NCBI GenBank assembly: GCA_903909815.1
Contig: CAIVXG010000082.1
Coordinates: 23,462 to 87,461, forward strand
Source: an uncultured beta proteobacterium
GTDB lineage: Bacteria > Pseudomonadota > Gammaproteobacteria > Burkholderiales > Burkholderiaceae_C
Direction: 5' to 3'
Length of the DNA: 64,000 nucleotides
Both the position numbers and the translations under genes were made by a program. Under the pieces are notes generated by a model, which was not told where the DNA came from, did no database searches, and saw only the letters and a list, made by a program, of their open reading frames with translations. Every line of letters starts with the position of its first letter. Position 1 is the stretch's first letter. This document shows, piece after piece, positions 45,120 through 54,124 of this stretch.

Positions 45120-45986
45120 TCACTTCAGGATCGCCTCCAGCCGCTGCAACACTTCTGGCGCCATCGTCGTCGGGTTTGTCACCAGCGCTGACTGCAGCGC
45201 CGTGTGTGCGATCGATGGCGGCAGTTCTGCTCCGAGAATCCTGATCGCGGCGGCGGCTATTCTCTGGGCGTTACCCGCATTGCGCATCAGGTTCGCGATG
45301 GCCGAATCGGCCGTGACGTGGGCCTCGCGCGGATGCCAGCAGTCGTAATCGGTCACCATCGCCAGCGTGGCATAGGCCATCTGCGCCTCGCGCGCCAGCT
45401 TCGCTTCGGGCATGTTGGTCATGCCGATCACGCTCGCGCCCATGCTGCGGTACCACTGCGATTCGGCCAGCGTGGAAAATTGTGGCCCATCGATGCAGAC
45501 ATAGGTGCCGCTGCGATGCAGTCGCACCGGCTCGACCAATCCGGCCTCGGCCAGCGCGCGCGCCAGCAGGTCGGACAACGCCGCGCACACCGGCTGTGCC
45601 AGTGAAGCATGGGCCACGGCGCCGGCGCCGAAAAACGTGCTGTCACGGCGTTTGGTCAGATCAATGAACTGGTCCGGCAGCACCATGTCCAGCGGTCGCA
45701 ATTCCTCCTTCAATGAGCCTACGGCAGAAAAAGAAATCAGGTAACGCACGCCCAATTGCTTCAGCGCGCAGATGTTGGCACGGTACGGCACCTCGGACGG
45801 AAGCAGGCGATGGCCGCGACCGTGGCGCGCCAGAAATGCGACCGGCGTGCCGTGCACCTTGCCGGTCACAACCACATCCGATGGCTTGCCAAAAGGCGTC
45901 GTGACATCGTGTTCCTGGACATCTTGCAAGGCGTCCATTTGATAGAGGCCACTGCCACCCATGATGCCGATCAGCACTTGTTGCAT
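45120..45986 (-). CDS. mtnP: S-methyl-5'-thioadenosine phosphorylase
   Basis: Phosphorolyses methylthioadenosine to adenine and methylthioribose-1-phosphate. 288 residues from the ATG at 45986. MTAP-type residues are conserved: GIMGGSGLY, FLARHGRGH, FSAVGSL, DQFIDLTKRR, GMTNMPEAKLA, and TDYDCW with the adenine-recognising Asp pair. The similarity to eukaryotic MTAP is clear, so the adenosine form is favoured over methylthioinosine. 97 bp downstream of the DnaQ-like gene, probably its own unit, and convergent with the oxidoreductase. Confidence 0.9.
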   Translation of the reverse strand: MQQVLIGIMGGSGLYQMDALQDVQEHDVTTPFGKPSDVVVTGKVHGTPVAFLARHGRGHRLLPSEVPYRANICALKQLGVRYLISFSAVGSLKEELRPLDMVLPDQFIDLTKRRDSTFFGAGAVAHASLAQPVCAALSDLLARALAEAGLVEPVRLHRSGTYVCIDGPQFSTLAESQWYRSMGASVIGMTNMPEAKLAREAQMAYATLAMVTDYDCWHPREAHVTADSAIANLMRNAGNAQRIAAAAIRILGAELPPSIAHTALQSALVTNPTTMAPEVLQRLEAILK

Positions 45987-46083
45987 ATTGTTTTCCTGAA
46001 AGATTTCCCAACACCCTTGGTCGGCGCTTCGGTGCAACTCTTACACTGCCGGGCGCACGCAAGGCCCGTCTGCCAAACTTGTT

Positions 46084-46743
46084 TCAGTCGCCACGCAACT
46101 GACGCAGTTTGAGAAAGGCGAGCGCGGCCATCACTGCGTCGTTCAGGGCATCGTGCGCCTCGCGCAACGGCAAGCCCAGGTCCTCCATGAGTGTGGAAAA
46201 ACGCAGATCGATGTTGGCGTTGGCCTGCTGCTGATAGGGCGGCAACTGGCGAAACTTGTAGTCGTAGTAGAGCGCAGAAACCTCGATCTTGGGCTGCGGC
46301 AGACCCTGCCCCAGGATCGGCCAGATGGCACGGTGCAGCATCGCCACGTCGAACTCCAGGTAATAGCCCACGAGCGGGCGGCTGCCGATGAAGCGCATCA
46401 ATTTCTTCACTGCCTCCTCGGCGCTGAGTCCCTGCTCCAGATCGCGGTCGCGCAGGCGGTGGATGACCACGCTGTCGGCGGAAACGCCATGCTCGGGCCG
46501 TATCAGCAATTCCAGCCGCTCGCTCGTCATGATGCGGTTGCCCACGATACGCACCGCGCCGATGGAAATGATCTCGTCGGTGCGCACGTTCAGGCCCGTG
46601 GTCTCGCAGTCCAGCGCCACCCATTCGTTCGGTGGGGGCGGCTCGAACATGAAGCGAAACTCCGGATCGCCCAGGTGGTACAGCAGCCACTCGCGCTTGA
46701 GCGAGCGCCACCAGCGCTGGGGCAGGTTCAGCTCCTTCATCAC
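46084..46743 (-). CDS. DEDDh 3'-5' exonuclease, DnaQ-like
   Basis: Exonuclease of 219 residues. Exo I WVALDCETTGLN (D and E), exo II LVGYYLEFDVAML, exo III REAHDALNDAVMAAL with the catalytic H-x4-D, so it is the DEDDh type. It overlaps the DUF294 gene by 4 nt, a pairing common in proteobacteria. Presumably cleaves DNA or RNA 3' ends; target unknown. Confidence 0.9.
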   Translation of the reverse strand: MMKELNLPQRWWRSLKREWLLYHLGDPEFRFMFEPPPPNEWVALDCETTGLNVRTDEIISIGAVRIVGNRIMTSERLELLIRPEHGVSADSVVIHRLRDRDLEQGLSAEEAVKKLMRFIGSRPLVGYYLEFDVAMLHRAIWPILGQGLPQPKIEVSALYYDYKFRQLPPYQQQANANIDLRFSTLMEDLGLPLREAHDALNDAVMAALAFLKLRQLRGD

Positions 46744-48563
46744 AGGGCGTCGAGCTTGTAACGGTAGCGCAGCACCGCCTTGAAGCGCTTCACTGCACCC
46801 AGCGCGTCCTTGAGCAGATCGCGCTCCAGGCTGGAGAGTTTGGCCAGTTCCACGCCACCGGAAACGGCACGCCCCGTCTCCAGCTCGGCCAGTCCCGCCT
46901 TGAGGCGCAGGCCCATCAGAAACTGCAGGCTTTCGCTCAGCTCCGATCCCATCTCAGCGCCCAGAGCGCCCTGCGCCACCAGAGCTGCAATGCGATCCAT
47001 GGTGCTGGTGGCACTCAGGTGCTTTTCCAGCGCCATGCTGCGCACACCGTGCACCAGCGGAAAGATTCCTTCCTTCTTCAGGTTCAGGATGTTGGCGGCG
47101 TCACCCAATCCCAGCAGCCGGTTCCACCACCCCTGGCTGTTGCCAAAGGCCTCTATCGCTGCGGCAAAACGCGCCAGCATGGCGTCATTGTCGGTGGCCA
47201 TTTTCATGATGCCTGCGCGCAATTGTTCCAGCAGCTGCGCGTCGCCGCAGACGGCGTGGGCGTCCATGAAGATGGCCAGGTTCATGAGGCTGTCGGGATC
47301 CGGAAACAGCAGCCACTCGCGCGTCATCTGGCCAAACTCACCCACAGGTTTACGCCAGCGCGGGTTGCTCAGCATGATGCCGCCCGGGCACATTGGATAA
47401 CCGAAGTCGGACAGGGCGTGGGAAAAGCGCTGGCAGATCTCGTCCAGATCGCCAGGCGGCGCATAGCCGTCGCGCAGGATCAGCGCATTGTCCTGGTCGG
47501 TCTTGAGCAGCTGCTCACCCCGGCCTTCGCTGCCCATCACGAACAGGCAGCTGTTGTGCACCAGATCAGATGGCGCAATCAACTGCCAGGCGCGTTCGAA
47601 CAGGCGCGCGTTGAGCTCCTGCACCAGGCGCGCAATGAGCAGCACGCGCGTGCCGCTGCGAAACATCAGCGACATCATGCGTGTGATCTTGGAGGCGGCC
47701 TGCGTCAAGGTGGCAAGGTCGGTTGCGGTCTCGATTTGCACCGTGATCATGTGCGAGTGATTCGACAAAAAGCTGAACAGGTCCAGCGCCTCCAGCACGC
47801 CTAGGACCTCGGCGCCTTCGGTGACCACAAGACGGTGCACGCGATGGCGCAGCAGGCTGGCCAGCGCGTCGCCCACCTGGTCGGACGGGCGCACGGTGAC
47901 GAGCGAGAAGTTCGCCAAGTCACCCACCGCCAGCTGATCCAGCGGCTTGCCGTGGAGAATGGCGCGCTGCAGTCCATTCGCTGTGAAAATGCCCAGGCGC
48001 GGCGGCTGCACCGTGTGGTCTCGCACCAGCACGGTGGATGTGCGCTGCGCCTGGAACAGCTTGACCACGCTCAGAATGTCCGTGTCGGCGTCGACGAAAT
48101 GGGCGGGGCGTAAAAATGCTTCGTCCACGCGCGACAGCGTGAGCGACTGCATCTCATGCTGGCTTTGCCGCTGCGACAGCGCGCTGAGCTTCTTGCTCAG
48201 GTCGGAAAAAAGCAGCGCGCCAAAGGTTGCGTTGGAGGCGATCAGGTCGCTCACCGCCTGGCGCGCCAGTTGGTAGGCAAGCACCTCCTCGGCCGCGACG
48301 AATCGGCTGCTGGTCTTGCCCGCCACCAGGCCGCGTCCGTCGAAGGTGTCATCCGGGCCGTAGGTGGTGACGACTTCGTCGCCGTCGAGCTGCGTGACGT
48401 AGCCCTTGATGATGACGAACAAATGCGTGGCCGCAACACCGAGGTCGAGGATGGTCTCGCCCTCGCGGAAATACGCCACGTCCACGCTGTCGCGCACCAG
48501 GCGTTGCTGATCCTGGCTCAGGCAGTCAAAGGGCGAGGCGGAAAAATTGAAGGCGCTGGGCAT
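46740..48563 (-). CDS. cNMP-binding/CBS/DUF294 nucleotidyltransferase
   Basis: Multidomain protein of 607 residues. Order: cyclic-nucleotide-binding-like domain (about 1-130), CBS pair (150-275), DUF294 nucleotidyltransferase (GSEGRGEQLLKTDQDNAL with the D-x-D-like metal pair), and DUF294_C. GlnD-like in plan, so nucleotide-sensing control of a transferred nucleotide is plausible. No membrane segment. It lies 6 nt from the isomerase gene and overlaps the exonuclease, at the downstream end of the long leucine-pathway transcript. Confidence 0.9.
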   Translation of the reverse strand: MPSAFNFSASPFDCLSQDQQRLVRDSVDVAYFREGETILDLGVAATHLFVIIKGYVTQLDGDEVVTTYGPDDTFDGRGLVAGKTSSRFVAAEEVLAYQLARQAVSDLIASNATFGALLFSDLSKKLSALSQRQSQHEMQSLTLSRVDEAFLRPAHFVDADTDILSVVKLFQAQRTSTVLVRDHTVQPPRLGIFTANGLQRAILHGKPLDQLAVGDLANFSLVTVRPSDQVGDALASLLRHRVHRLVVTEGAEVLGVLEALDLFSFLSNHSHMITVQIETATDLATLTQAASKITRMMSLMFRSGTRVLLIARLVQELNARLFERAWQLIAPSDLVHNSCLFVMGSEGRGEQLLKTDQDNALILRDGYAPPGDLDEICQRFSHALSDFGYPMCPGGIMLSNPRWRKPVGEFGQMTREWLLFPDPDSLMNLAIFMDAHAVCGDAQLLEQLRAGIMKMATDNDAMLARFAAAIEAFGNSQGWWNRLLGLGDAANILNLKKEGIFPLVHGVRSMALEKHLSATSTMDRIAALVAQGALGAEMGSELSESLQFLMGLRLKAGLAELETGRAVSGGVELAKLSSLERDLLKDALGAVKRFKAVLRYRYKLDAL

Positions 48564-48569
48564 GACGAC

Positions 48570-49205
48570 TCAGGGCTTCAGGCCGGAAGGAATGGCAGCC
48601 GGCGAATTCCACTGCGGGCCGTCGAACCAAGCGTCACCGCGCAGGTAGTCCGCCAGCATGGGCAGTGCGTCAAAGCCCCAGAACAGCTTGCCTTCCACCT
48701 CGTAGGCGGGAACGCCGAAGACGCCGGCGGCGATGGCCTCCTCGGTGTTCGTCTTGAGCTGATCCTTCACGGCTGGGTCTGCAGGGTGGCGTTTGGGGTT
48801 CAACAGTGCCGTCAGCGCCGTCAAGCGCTCGCTGTCTGCCGCGTCCGCACCACCGCACCAGACATGACGAAACAGGGTCTCGCATTGATAGCGATTCGGC
48901 TCTCCTTTGGCGTCGCAGGCCAGCGCCAGGCGCAGCAGGCCCAGCGGGTTGAAGGGATGGGTGGCGGGCAGGGCCAGATCGACGCCGTCGCGCTGCGCAA
49001 GCCAGAGAACATGGCGGTAGGTCCAGTCGCGCTTGGCCGGGATCTCCGCCGGCCCCAGCTGGCCATGGTGCCTGAGAATGGCGCCCAGCAGCACCGGCTT
49101 ATAGCTGACACGGTAGCTCAGGCCCATCAGGCTCTGCGGCAGTTTTTGAAACGCCAGCCAGGCATAGGGCGAGATGAAATCCAGGTAGAAGGTAATATGC
49201 TTCAT
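48570..49205 (-). CDS. 2-hydroxychromene-2-carboxylate isomerase-like (DsbA/kappa-GST fold)
   Basis: 211 residues starting MKHITFYLDFISPYAWLAF, the conserved opening of the HCCA isomerase/GST kappa family (no CxxC; SPYAWL carries the active serine). Later VFGVPAYEV is the cis-Pro loop, with KLFWGFDALPMLADYL at the end. The named activity belongs to naphthalene degradation, but no such genes are here, so it is probably another glutathione-dependent isomerase. Overlaps DUF1289 by 4 nt. Confidence 0.88.
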   Translation of the reverse strand: MKHITFYLDFISPYAWLAFQKLPQSLMGLSYRVSYKPVLLGAILRHHGQLGPAEIPAKRDWTYRHVLWLAQRDGVDLALPATHPFNPLGLLRLALACDAKGEPNRYQCETLFRHVWCGGADAADSERLTALTALLNPKRHPADPAVKDQLKTNTEEAIAAGVFGVPAYEVEGKLFWGFDALPMLADYLRGDAWFDGPQWNSPAAIPSGLKP

Positions 49206-49432
49206 GCGTTGACTCCGTTGATGTGAAGGATGCTGCGTAGCGTCAGTTCACCCCATATCTGGCGCTTTTGCGCGTCGCTCATTCGCGACCAGTGGCTGAT
49301 TTCATCAAGTGTGCGCCAGCAAGCTGCGCACAGACCATCGGACTCACGCATCTGGCACAACGAGATGCAAGGTGATGGCACGTTGTGCTGCATCCGGATC
49401 GCCTGCGCTGCCCGCTCCTGCAGGGGTTTCAT
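49202..49432 (-). CDS. DUF1289 small Cys-rich protein
   Basis: 76 residues with the family core SPCISLCQMRESDGLCAACWRTLDEI: four cysteines that could bind metal. Unknown function. 4-nt overlaps with both neighbours (ybaK upstream, isomerase downstream). The ATG at 49432 is used; a second ATG 13 residues later (MQHNVPSP) is an alternative. Confidence 0.85.
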   Translation of the reverse strand: MKPLQERAAQAIRMQHNVPSPCISLCQMRESDGLCAACWRTLDEISHWSRMSDAQKRQIWGELTLRSILHINGVNA

Positions 49433-49956
49433 GGCACCGCGCAGAGGGAAGTCTCGACCACATCCGCCACGACCGCGCCCGTGAGCCGCGCCAGGTCTTG
49501 CGGCTGCAACTTGAACACGGCATGGGGGTGGCCTGCAGCCGCCCAGATTTCAGTGAAGCGAAACAGCTCGCGGTCGATCAGCGTCACCGGCTCGAAGGCG
49601 TGCGCCAGCGGCGCCACGCCGCCGATGCTGAAACCAGTGTGCTCCTTGACGAAGTGGGCGTCTGCGCGGCCCAGTCTGCTGCCTGCGGCGCACACCAGCG
49701 CCTGCACTTTGGTCTCGTCCACGCGCCGGTCGCCCGAAGTGATCACAAGCACAGCGACCTCATCGGGTTTGCGCTTAAAGATGATGCTCTTGGCGATCTG
49801 GCCCAGCGAAACGCCGAGCGCCTCGGCCGCCTGCTGCGCCGTGCGTGCGGCATCGTCCAGCAGCATTGGGGCGTGGGGATGATCCAGTTCACGCAGGGCC
49901 GCTGCGACGCGCTGCACACCTTCGGACAGACCCAGCTGAGGGTCTTCGCCGCTCAC
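49429..49956 (-). CDS. YbaK/EbsC-type aminoacyl-tRNA deacylase
   Basis: 175 residues. Core AAEALGVSLGQIAKSIIFKRKPDEVAVLVITSGDRRVDETKV and the late GFSIGGVAPLAHAF match YbaK/prolyl-tRNA editing proteins that clear mischarged tRNA. The start is the GTG at 49956, overlapping the HMG-CoA lyase stop (GTGA) with GGAGG a few bases upstream; the much longer upstream frame overlaps the lyase and is rejected. Amino acid specificity cannot be told. Confidence 0.88.
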   Translation of the reverse strand: MSGEDPQLGLSEGVQRVAAALRELDHPHAPMLLDDAARTAQQAAEALGVSLGQIAKSIIFKRKPDEVAVLVITSGDRRVDETKVQALVCAAGSRLGRADAHFVKEHTGFSIGGVAPLAHAFEPVTLIDRELFRFTEIWAAAGHPHAVFKLQPQDLARLTGAVVADVVETSLCAVP

Positions 49957-50861
49957 GCATTCCTCCGGGTCAGCAAGGCCTTGCCAGCGCGCGAGAGCGA
50001 GGGTCGCTGCAGAAAGTCGCTGATGAACTGGCCGGCGTCGATCAACAAATCCAGATCGATACCGGTGTCTATGCCCATGCCGTGCAGCATGTAGACCACG
50101 TCCTCCGACGCCACATTGCCGGTCGCACCCTTGGCGTAGGGGCAGCCGCCCAGGCCAGCGATCGAGGTGTCGAACTGCCACACACCCATCTGCAGCGCGA
50201 CCAACGTGTTCGCCAGCGCCTGGCCATAGGTGTCGTGAAAGTGGCCCGAAAGGTCCTTCAGGTCGTAAACTTTAAGCGCGGCTTCGATGGCGCGCTGCGC
50301 CTTCAGCGGCGTGCCTACGCCGATGGTGTCGGCCACGCCGATGTGCTGCACACCGATGTCCTTCATGAGGCGCGCCACGCGCTCCACCTGGGCCGGAGCG
50401 ACGTCGCCTTCATACGGGCAGCCCAGCGCGCAGGAGATGGCGCCGCGCACCATGATGCCCGCGGCGCGCGCCGCCGCCACCACGGGCGCAAAGCGATCCA
50501 TGCTCTCCTGCACCGAGCAGTTGATGTTGCGCTGACTGAAGGCTTCTGTGGCGGCGCCGAAAACCACGATCTCGTCGGGCTGCGATTTGAGCGCGGCCTC
50601 GAAACCCTGCAGGTTGGGCGTGAGCACTGAATAGCGCACGCCGGCTTGCCGCTGGATGCCGGCCATCACCTGCGCGTTGTCGGCCATCTGCGGCACCCAT
50701 TTGGGGCTCACAAAGCTGGTGACCTCGATCTCCTTCAGGCCGGCCTGCTGCAGGCGCTGCACCAGCTCGATCTTGATGGCCGCGGGCACGGGCTGCTTTT
50801 CGTTTTGCAGGCCGTCGCGCGGCCCCACGTCCACGATTTTGACGAATGTCGGCAGAGTCAT
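49953..50861 (-). CDS. mvaB: hydroxymethylglutaryl-CoA lyase
   Basis: Last step of leucine catabolism: HMG-CoA to acetoacetate and acetyl-CoA. 302 residues, TIM barrel with VDVGPRDGLQNEK, SFVSPKWVPQMAD, and GLGGCPYAKGATGNVASEDV including the conserved Cys of the active-site loop. Length normal. 1 nt after the ghrA-like stop, overlapping ybaK. With mccB, mccA and the hydratase it gives most of the route from isovaleryl-CoA; isovaleryl-CoA dehydrogenase is outside the window. Confidence 0.94.
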   Translation of the reverse strand: MTLPTFVKIVDVGPRDGLQNEKQPVPAAIKIELVQRLQQAGLKEIEVTSFVSPKWVPQMADNAQVMAGIQRQAGVRYSVLTPNLQGFEAALKSQPDEIVVFGAATEAFSQRNINCSVQESMDRFAPVVAAARAAGIMVRGAISCALGCPYEGDVAPAQVERVARLMKDIGVQHIGVADTIGVGTPLKAQRAIEAALKVYDLKDLSGHFHDTYGQALANTLVALQMGVWQFDTSIAGLGGCPYAKGATGNVASEDVVYMLHGMGIDTGIDLDLLIDAGQFISDFLQRPSLSRAGKALLTRRNA

Positions 50862-50862
50862 T

Positions 50863-51783
50863 TCAATATCCTTGTTGTCGGTTCACGAGGCCAGCGACAG
50901 CTTCACCGCGCTGCAGGGCCATGATTTTTCCCACGATTTGCGCCACACTCTCCAGGCGCAGGGTGCGGGCAGAGATGTGCGGTGTGACCTGGATTTTCGG
51001 GTGCTTCCAGAAAACGTGCTCGGCCGGGAGCGGCTCGGTGCGAAACACGTCCAGCGTAGCGCCAGCCAGATGACCGCTGTCCAGCAGCGCGATCAGGTCT
51101 TGGTCCACCAGATGCGCGCCGCGCGCGACGTTGATGACATAGCCACCCGGCAGGAGTAGGGACAGGCGGGCGTGGTTCAGGATGCCCTGCGTCTCGTCGG
51201 TGAGCGGCAACAGGCACACCAGGATGCGCGTGGCGCCGAGAAAGTCCTGAAGCTGATCCGCTCCGGCGTACCCACGCACGCCCTCAAGGACTTTCGCCGT
51301 GCGGCTCCAGCCATGCACGGGAAAACCAAACTGCGTCAGCGTCTGCGCCACCCGCGCGCCGAGCACGCCCAGCCCCAGCACGCCCACCGGGAAGTCCGCG
51401 TGCCGCTGCGCCCGGCGCTGCAGCCACTGGCCGCTTGCGGCCTGGTCCGCGTAGACATCGAATTCGCGAAAGTGGCGCAGCACGGCTTGACTCACGTACT
51501 CGGCCATCTGTACAGCCATACCGGCATCTTCCAACCGCACCAGCGCCGCATGTGGCGGCAGGCGCAATTTCATCAATCCGTCGACACCCGCACCGATGTT
51601 GAAGATCGCCTTCAACCCGGACTGCTCATCGAAGAAGCGCTGCGGCGGCGCCCACACCACGGCGTAGTCGGCTTGCGGCGCGTTCTCCGCCCAGAGTTCC
51701 ACCTGGGCCTGGGGCAGCGCCGAACGCAGGGCAGCAATCCAGGGTTCAGAAGGGGTGCCGGTGCAACAAAAGGAGATTCTCAT
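50863..51783 (-). CDS. ghrA: glyoxylate/hydroxypyruvate reductase A-like (2-hydroxyacid dehydrogenase)
   Basis: 306 residues. NAD(P)-binding GVLGLGVLGARVAQTL, then INVARGAHLVDQDLIALLDSGHLAGATLDVF and TPHISA with the catalytic His. Resembles GhrA. It is unusual inside a leucine-degradation transcript and is flanked upstream by the repeat at 51811-51924, so its role there is unclear; it may serve independent glyoxylate reduction. Confidence 0.88.
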   Translation of the reverse strand: MRISFCCTGTPSEPWIAALRSALPQAQVELWAENAPQADYAVVWAPPQRFFDEQSGLKAIFNIGAGVDGLMKLRLPPHAALVRLEDAGMAVQMAEYVSQAVLRHFREFDVYADQAASGQWLQRRAQRHADFPVGVLGLGVLGARVAQTLTQFGFPVHGWSRTAKVLEGVRGYAGADQLQDFLGATRILVCLLPLTDETQGILNHARLSLLLPGGYVINVARGAHLVDQDLIALLDSGHLAGATLDVFRTEPLPAEHVFWKHPKIQVTPHISARTLRLESVAQIVGKIMALQRGEAVAGLVNRQQGY

Positions 51784-51810
51784 AAGCAGAAATCAAGGTT
51801 CAACAACGAT

Positions 51811-51924
51811 GTCATTGCGAGGAGCATAGCGACGCGGCAATCCATGGTGGAGCACTGTGGCGCTTGTGGATTGGCGTGCTGGTGTCAGTGCGAGGAGCGA
51901 GAGCGAAACGGCAATCGCAATGAC
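51811..51924. repeat. dispersed GTCATTGCGAG palindromic repeat, copy 3
   Basis: Begins GTCATTGCGAGGAG and ends GCAATCGCAATGAC, with GCGGCAATCCA inside; slightly longer than the other copies because of a tandem-like GCGAGGAGCGAGAGCGA stretch. Lies between mccA and ghrA. Confidence 0.8.
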
Positions 51925-51948
51925 GCCCGCCATGCCACCTCACCGCCG

Positions 51949-53973
51949 TCATGCTGCAGACAGCTTGAGCAACTCTGCACCTTCTGCCACCTGGTCGCCT
52001 GGCGCGTACAACAACTCCAGCACGACGCCGTCGGCGGGTGCGGCGATGGTGTGCTCCATCTTCATCGCGTCCATCACCGCCAGGGTCTGGCCGCGCACCA
52101 CCTGGTCGCCCACCTGCACCGCAAACGACACCACCTTGCCCGGCATGGGCGCGGTGAGGCGACCGACGTCGGCGGCGGCTTCGCCCGCGTGCGCCAGCAG
52201 ATCGACCTCCAGAATCTGGGTCGCACCCGCGGCGCCGAACACATGCAGCGTTTCGCCGCGGCGGTAGACATTTAGCAGGTGGCGCTGACCGTCGAAGCGC
52301 AGCTCGATACCCTCTGGCGTGCTTGAGAATTGCAGCGCACCCGACGTTGCGCCTACCGCCAGTTGAAGGCTGCCGTCGTGCCCGCAATTCAACGTGGCGC
52401 GCGCGCTTTCGCCTCTGAACACAAACTCGAACGGACGCGTGTTGGAGCCATGCGTCTGCCAGTGGTCGCGCTGACTAAAGGGGTCGGCGCCTGCCAGTGC
52501 GCGCTCTTCCAGCAGCGTCTGCGCCACAGCGGCGGCAGCGGCCTGCGCCAGACCCAACGGCTCGCGCTGGAACAGCGAATCCGCTTCGCGTGGAATCAGC
52601 GCCGTGTCCAGTTCGGCTTGCGTAAAGGATGCCGTGCGCGCCACGTAGCGCAGGAACTGCACGTTGGTGGCCAGGCCCACGATGTGGGTCTGAGCCAGCG
52701 CCACATCGAGTCGCGCCAACGCCTGCTCGCGCGTGTCGCCGTGCACGATCAGCTTGGCCACCATCGAGTCGTAGTAGGGCGAGATCACGTCGCCCTCGCG
52801 CACACCGGCGTCGATGCGCACCGCAGCAGCCGAGTGGAACGACTCGCCATCGGGGTTGCGCCTGAATTCCACATGGCTTGGCCAGCGCGCCACCTCCAGG
52901 CAGCCCGTCGCCGGCAAAAAGTTGTTGTCGGGATTCTCGGCGCAGATGCGCGCTTCGATAGCGTGACCTGTGATGCGCAGTTCCTCCTGCTTGAGCGGCA
53001 GGGATTCGCCGCAGGCCACGCGCAACTGCCACTCGACCAGATCCTGACCCGTGATGGCCTCGGTCACAGGATGCTCAACCTGCAGCCGGGTGTTCATCTC
53101 CATGAAAAAGAAATTCATACTGCCGTCGGGCTTCTGTTCGACGATGAACTCCACCGTCCCCGCGCCGACGTAGTTCACGGCACGCGCCGCAGCCACAGCG
53201 GCGGCGCCCATTTGCGCTCGCATCTCGGGCATCATTCCCGGCGCAGGGGCTTCCTCCAGCACCTTCTGATGGCGCCGCTGCACCGAGCAGTCGCGCTCGA
53301 ACAGATATGCGTAGTTGCCCAGTGTGTCGCCAAACACCTGGATCTCGATGTGGCGCGGGCGCTGCACGTATTTCTCGATCAGCACGGCGTCGTTGCTGAA
53401 GCTGTTCTTGGCCTCGCGCTGGCACGAACCCAGCGCTGCGGCAAAGTCAGCGCTGCACTCCACAATCCGCATGCCCTTGCCGCCACCACCCGCGCTGGCC
53501 TTGATCAGCACCGGGTAGCCGATGGCGTCAGCCTCGCGCTGCAACCGTGCACTGTCCTGATCGGCGCCGTGGTAGCCGGGCACCAGCGGCACGCCGGCTT
53601 CTCCCATCAAGCGCTTGGACTCGGCCTTCAGGCCCATGGCCTTGATCGCGGTCGCGGGCGGCCCGATAAACACCAGTCCGGCGTCGGCGCAGGCGCGGGC
53701 GAAGTCCTCGTTTTCGCTCAAAAAACCGTAGCCTGGATGGATCGCCTGCGCGCCCGTGGCCTGGGCTGCGGCGATGATCTTTTCCCAGCACAAGTAGCTG
53801 TCCCTGGGCGCACTGCCGCCGATGTGGACCGCCTCGTCGCACACGCTCACGTGCTTGGCGCTGGCATCTGCGTCCGAATACACAGCCACGGTTTGGATGG
53901 CCATGCGCTTTGCAGTGGCAGCGACGCGGCAGGCGATCTCTCCCCGATTCGCGATAAGAATTTTTTTAAACAT
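51949..53973 (-). CDS. mccA: 3-methylcrotonyl-CoA carboxylase, biotin-containing subunit
   Basis: Carboxylates 3-methylcrotonyl-CoA with MccB. 674 residues from the ATG at 53973 (MFKKILIANRGEIACRV). Biotin carboxylase: YGFLSENEDFA, KASAGGGGKGMRIV, FFMEMNTRLQVEHPVTE. C-terminal biotin carrier with VMDAMKMEHTI, the biotinylated Lys. AGGAAA precedes the start. REP-like repeats flank the gene on both sides, an unusual arrangement. Length and order are normal for MccA. Confidence 0.93.
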   Translation of the reverse strand: MFKKILIANRGEIACRVAATAKRMAIQTVAVYSDADASAKHVSVCDEAVHIGGSAPRDSYLCWEKIIAAAQATGAQAIHPGYGFLSENEDFARACADAGLVFIGPPATAIKAMGLKAESKRLMGEAGVPLVPGYHGADQDSARLQREADAIGYPVLIKASAGGGGKGMRIVECSADFAAALGSCQREAKNSFSNDAVLIEKYVQRPRHIEIQVFGDTLGNYAYLFERDCSVQRRHQKVLEEAPAPGMMPEMRAQMGAAAVAAARAVNYVGAGTVEFIVEQKPDGSMNFFFMEMNTRLQVEHPVTEAITGQDLVEWQLRVACGESLPLKQEELRITGHAIEARICAENPDNNFLPATGCLEVARWPSHVEFRRNPDGESFHSAAAVRIDAGVREGDVISPYYDSMVAKLIVHGDTREQALARLDVALAQTHIVGLATNVQFLRYVARTASFTQAELDTALIPREADSLFQREPLGLAQAAAAAVAQTLLEERALAGADPFSQRDHWQTHGSNTRPFEFVFRGESARATLNCGHDGSLQLAVGATSGALQFSSTPEGIELRFDGQRHLLNVYRRGETLHVFGAAGATQILEVDLLAHAGEAAADVGRLTAPMPGKVVSFAVQVGDQVVRGQTLAVMDAMKMEHTIAAPADGVVLELLYAPGDQVAEGAELLKLSAA

Positions 53974-54029
53974 GCGTGTGTTTCCTAGGGGGCTTGGATG
54001 AGACATTCACAACTCGTGATCCCCCGTCC

Positions 54030-54112
54030 GTCATTGCGAGCGCAGCGCGGCAATCCACGAGTACCACCGTGCTCCACCATGGGCTGCCACGGCCTTCGGC
54101 CGCACAGTGACG
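54030..54112. repeat. dispersed GTCATTGCGAG palindromic repeat, copy 4
   Basis: Begins GTCATTGCGAGCGC with GCGGCAATCCA and a degenerate closing arm CGCACAGTGAC. Lies between the enoyl-CoA hydratase gene and mccA. Confidence 0.8.
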
Positions 54113-54124
54113 AGTAGGTCGTGG

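Noticed and set aside
49957..50181. Longer N-terminus for the YbaK-like protein
   Set aside because: Would overlap mvaB extensively; GTG at 49956 with GGAGG is the better start.
52330..53988. 552-residue plus-strand frame
   Set aside because: Antisense to mccA, which has all biotin carboxylase motifs.
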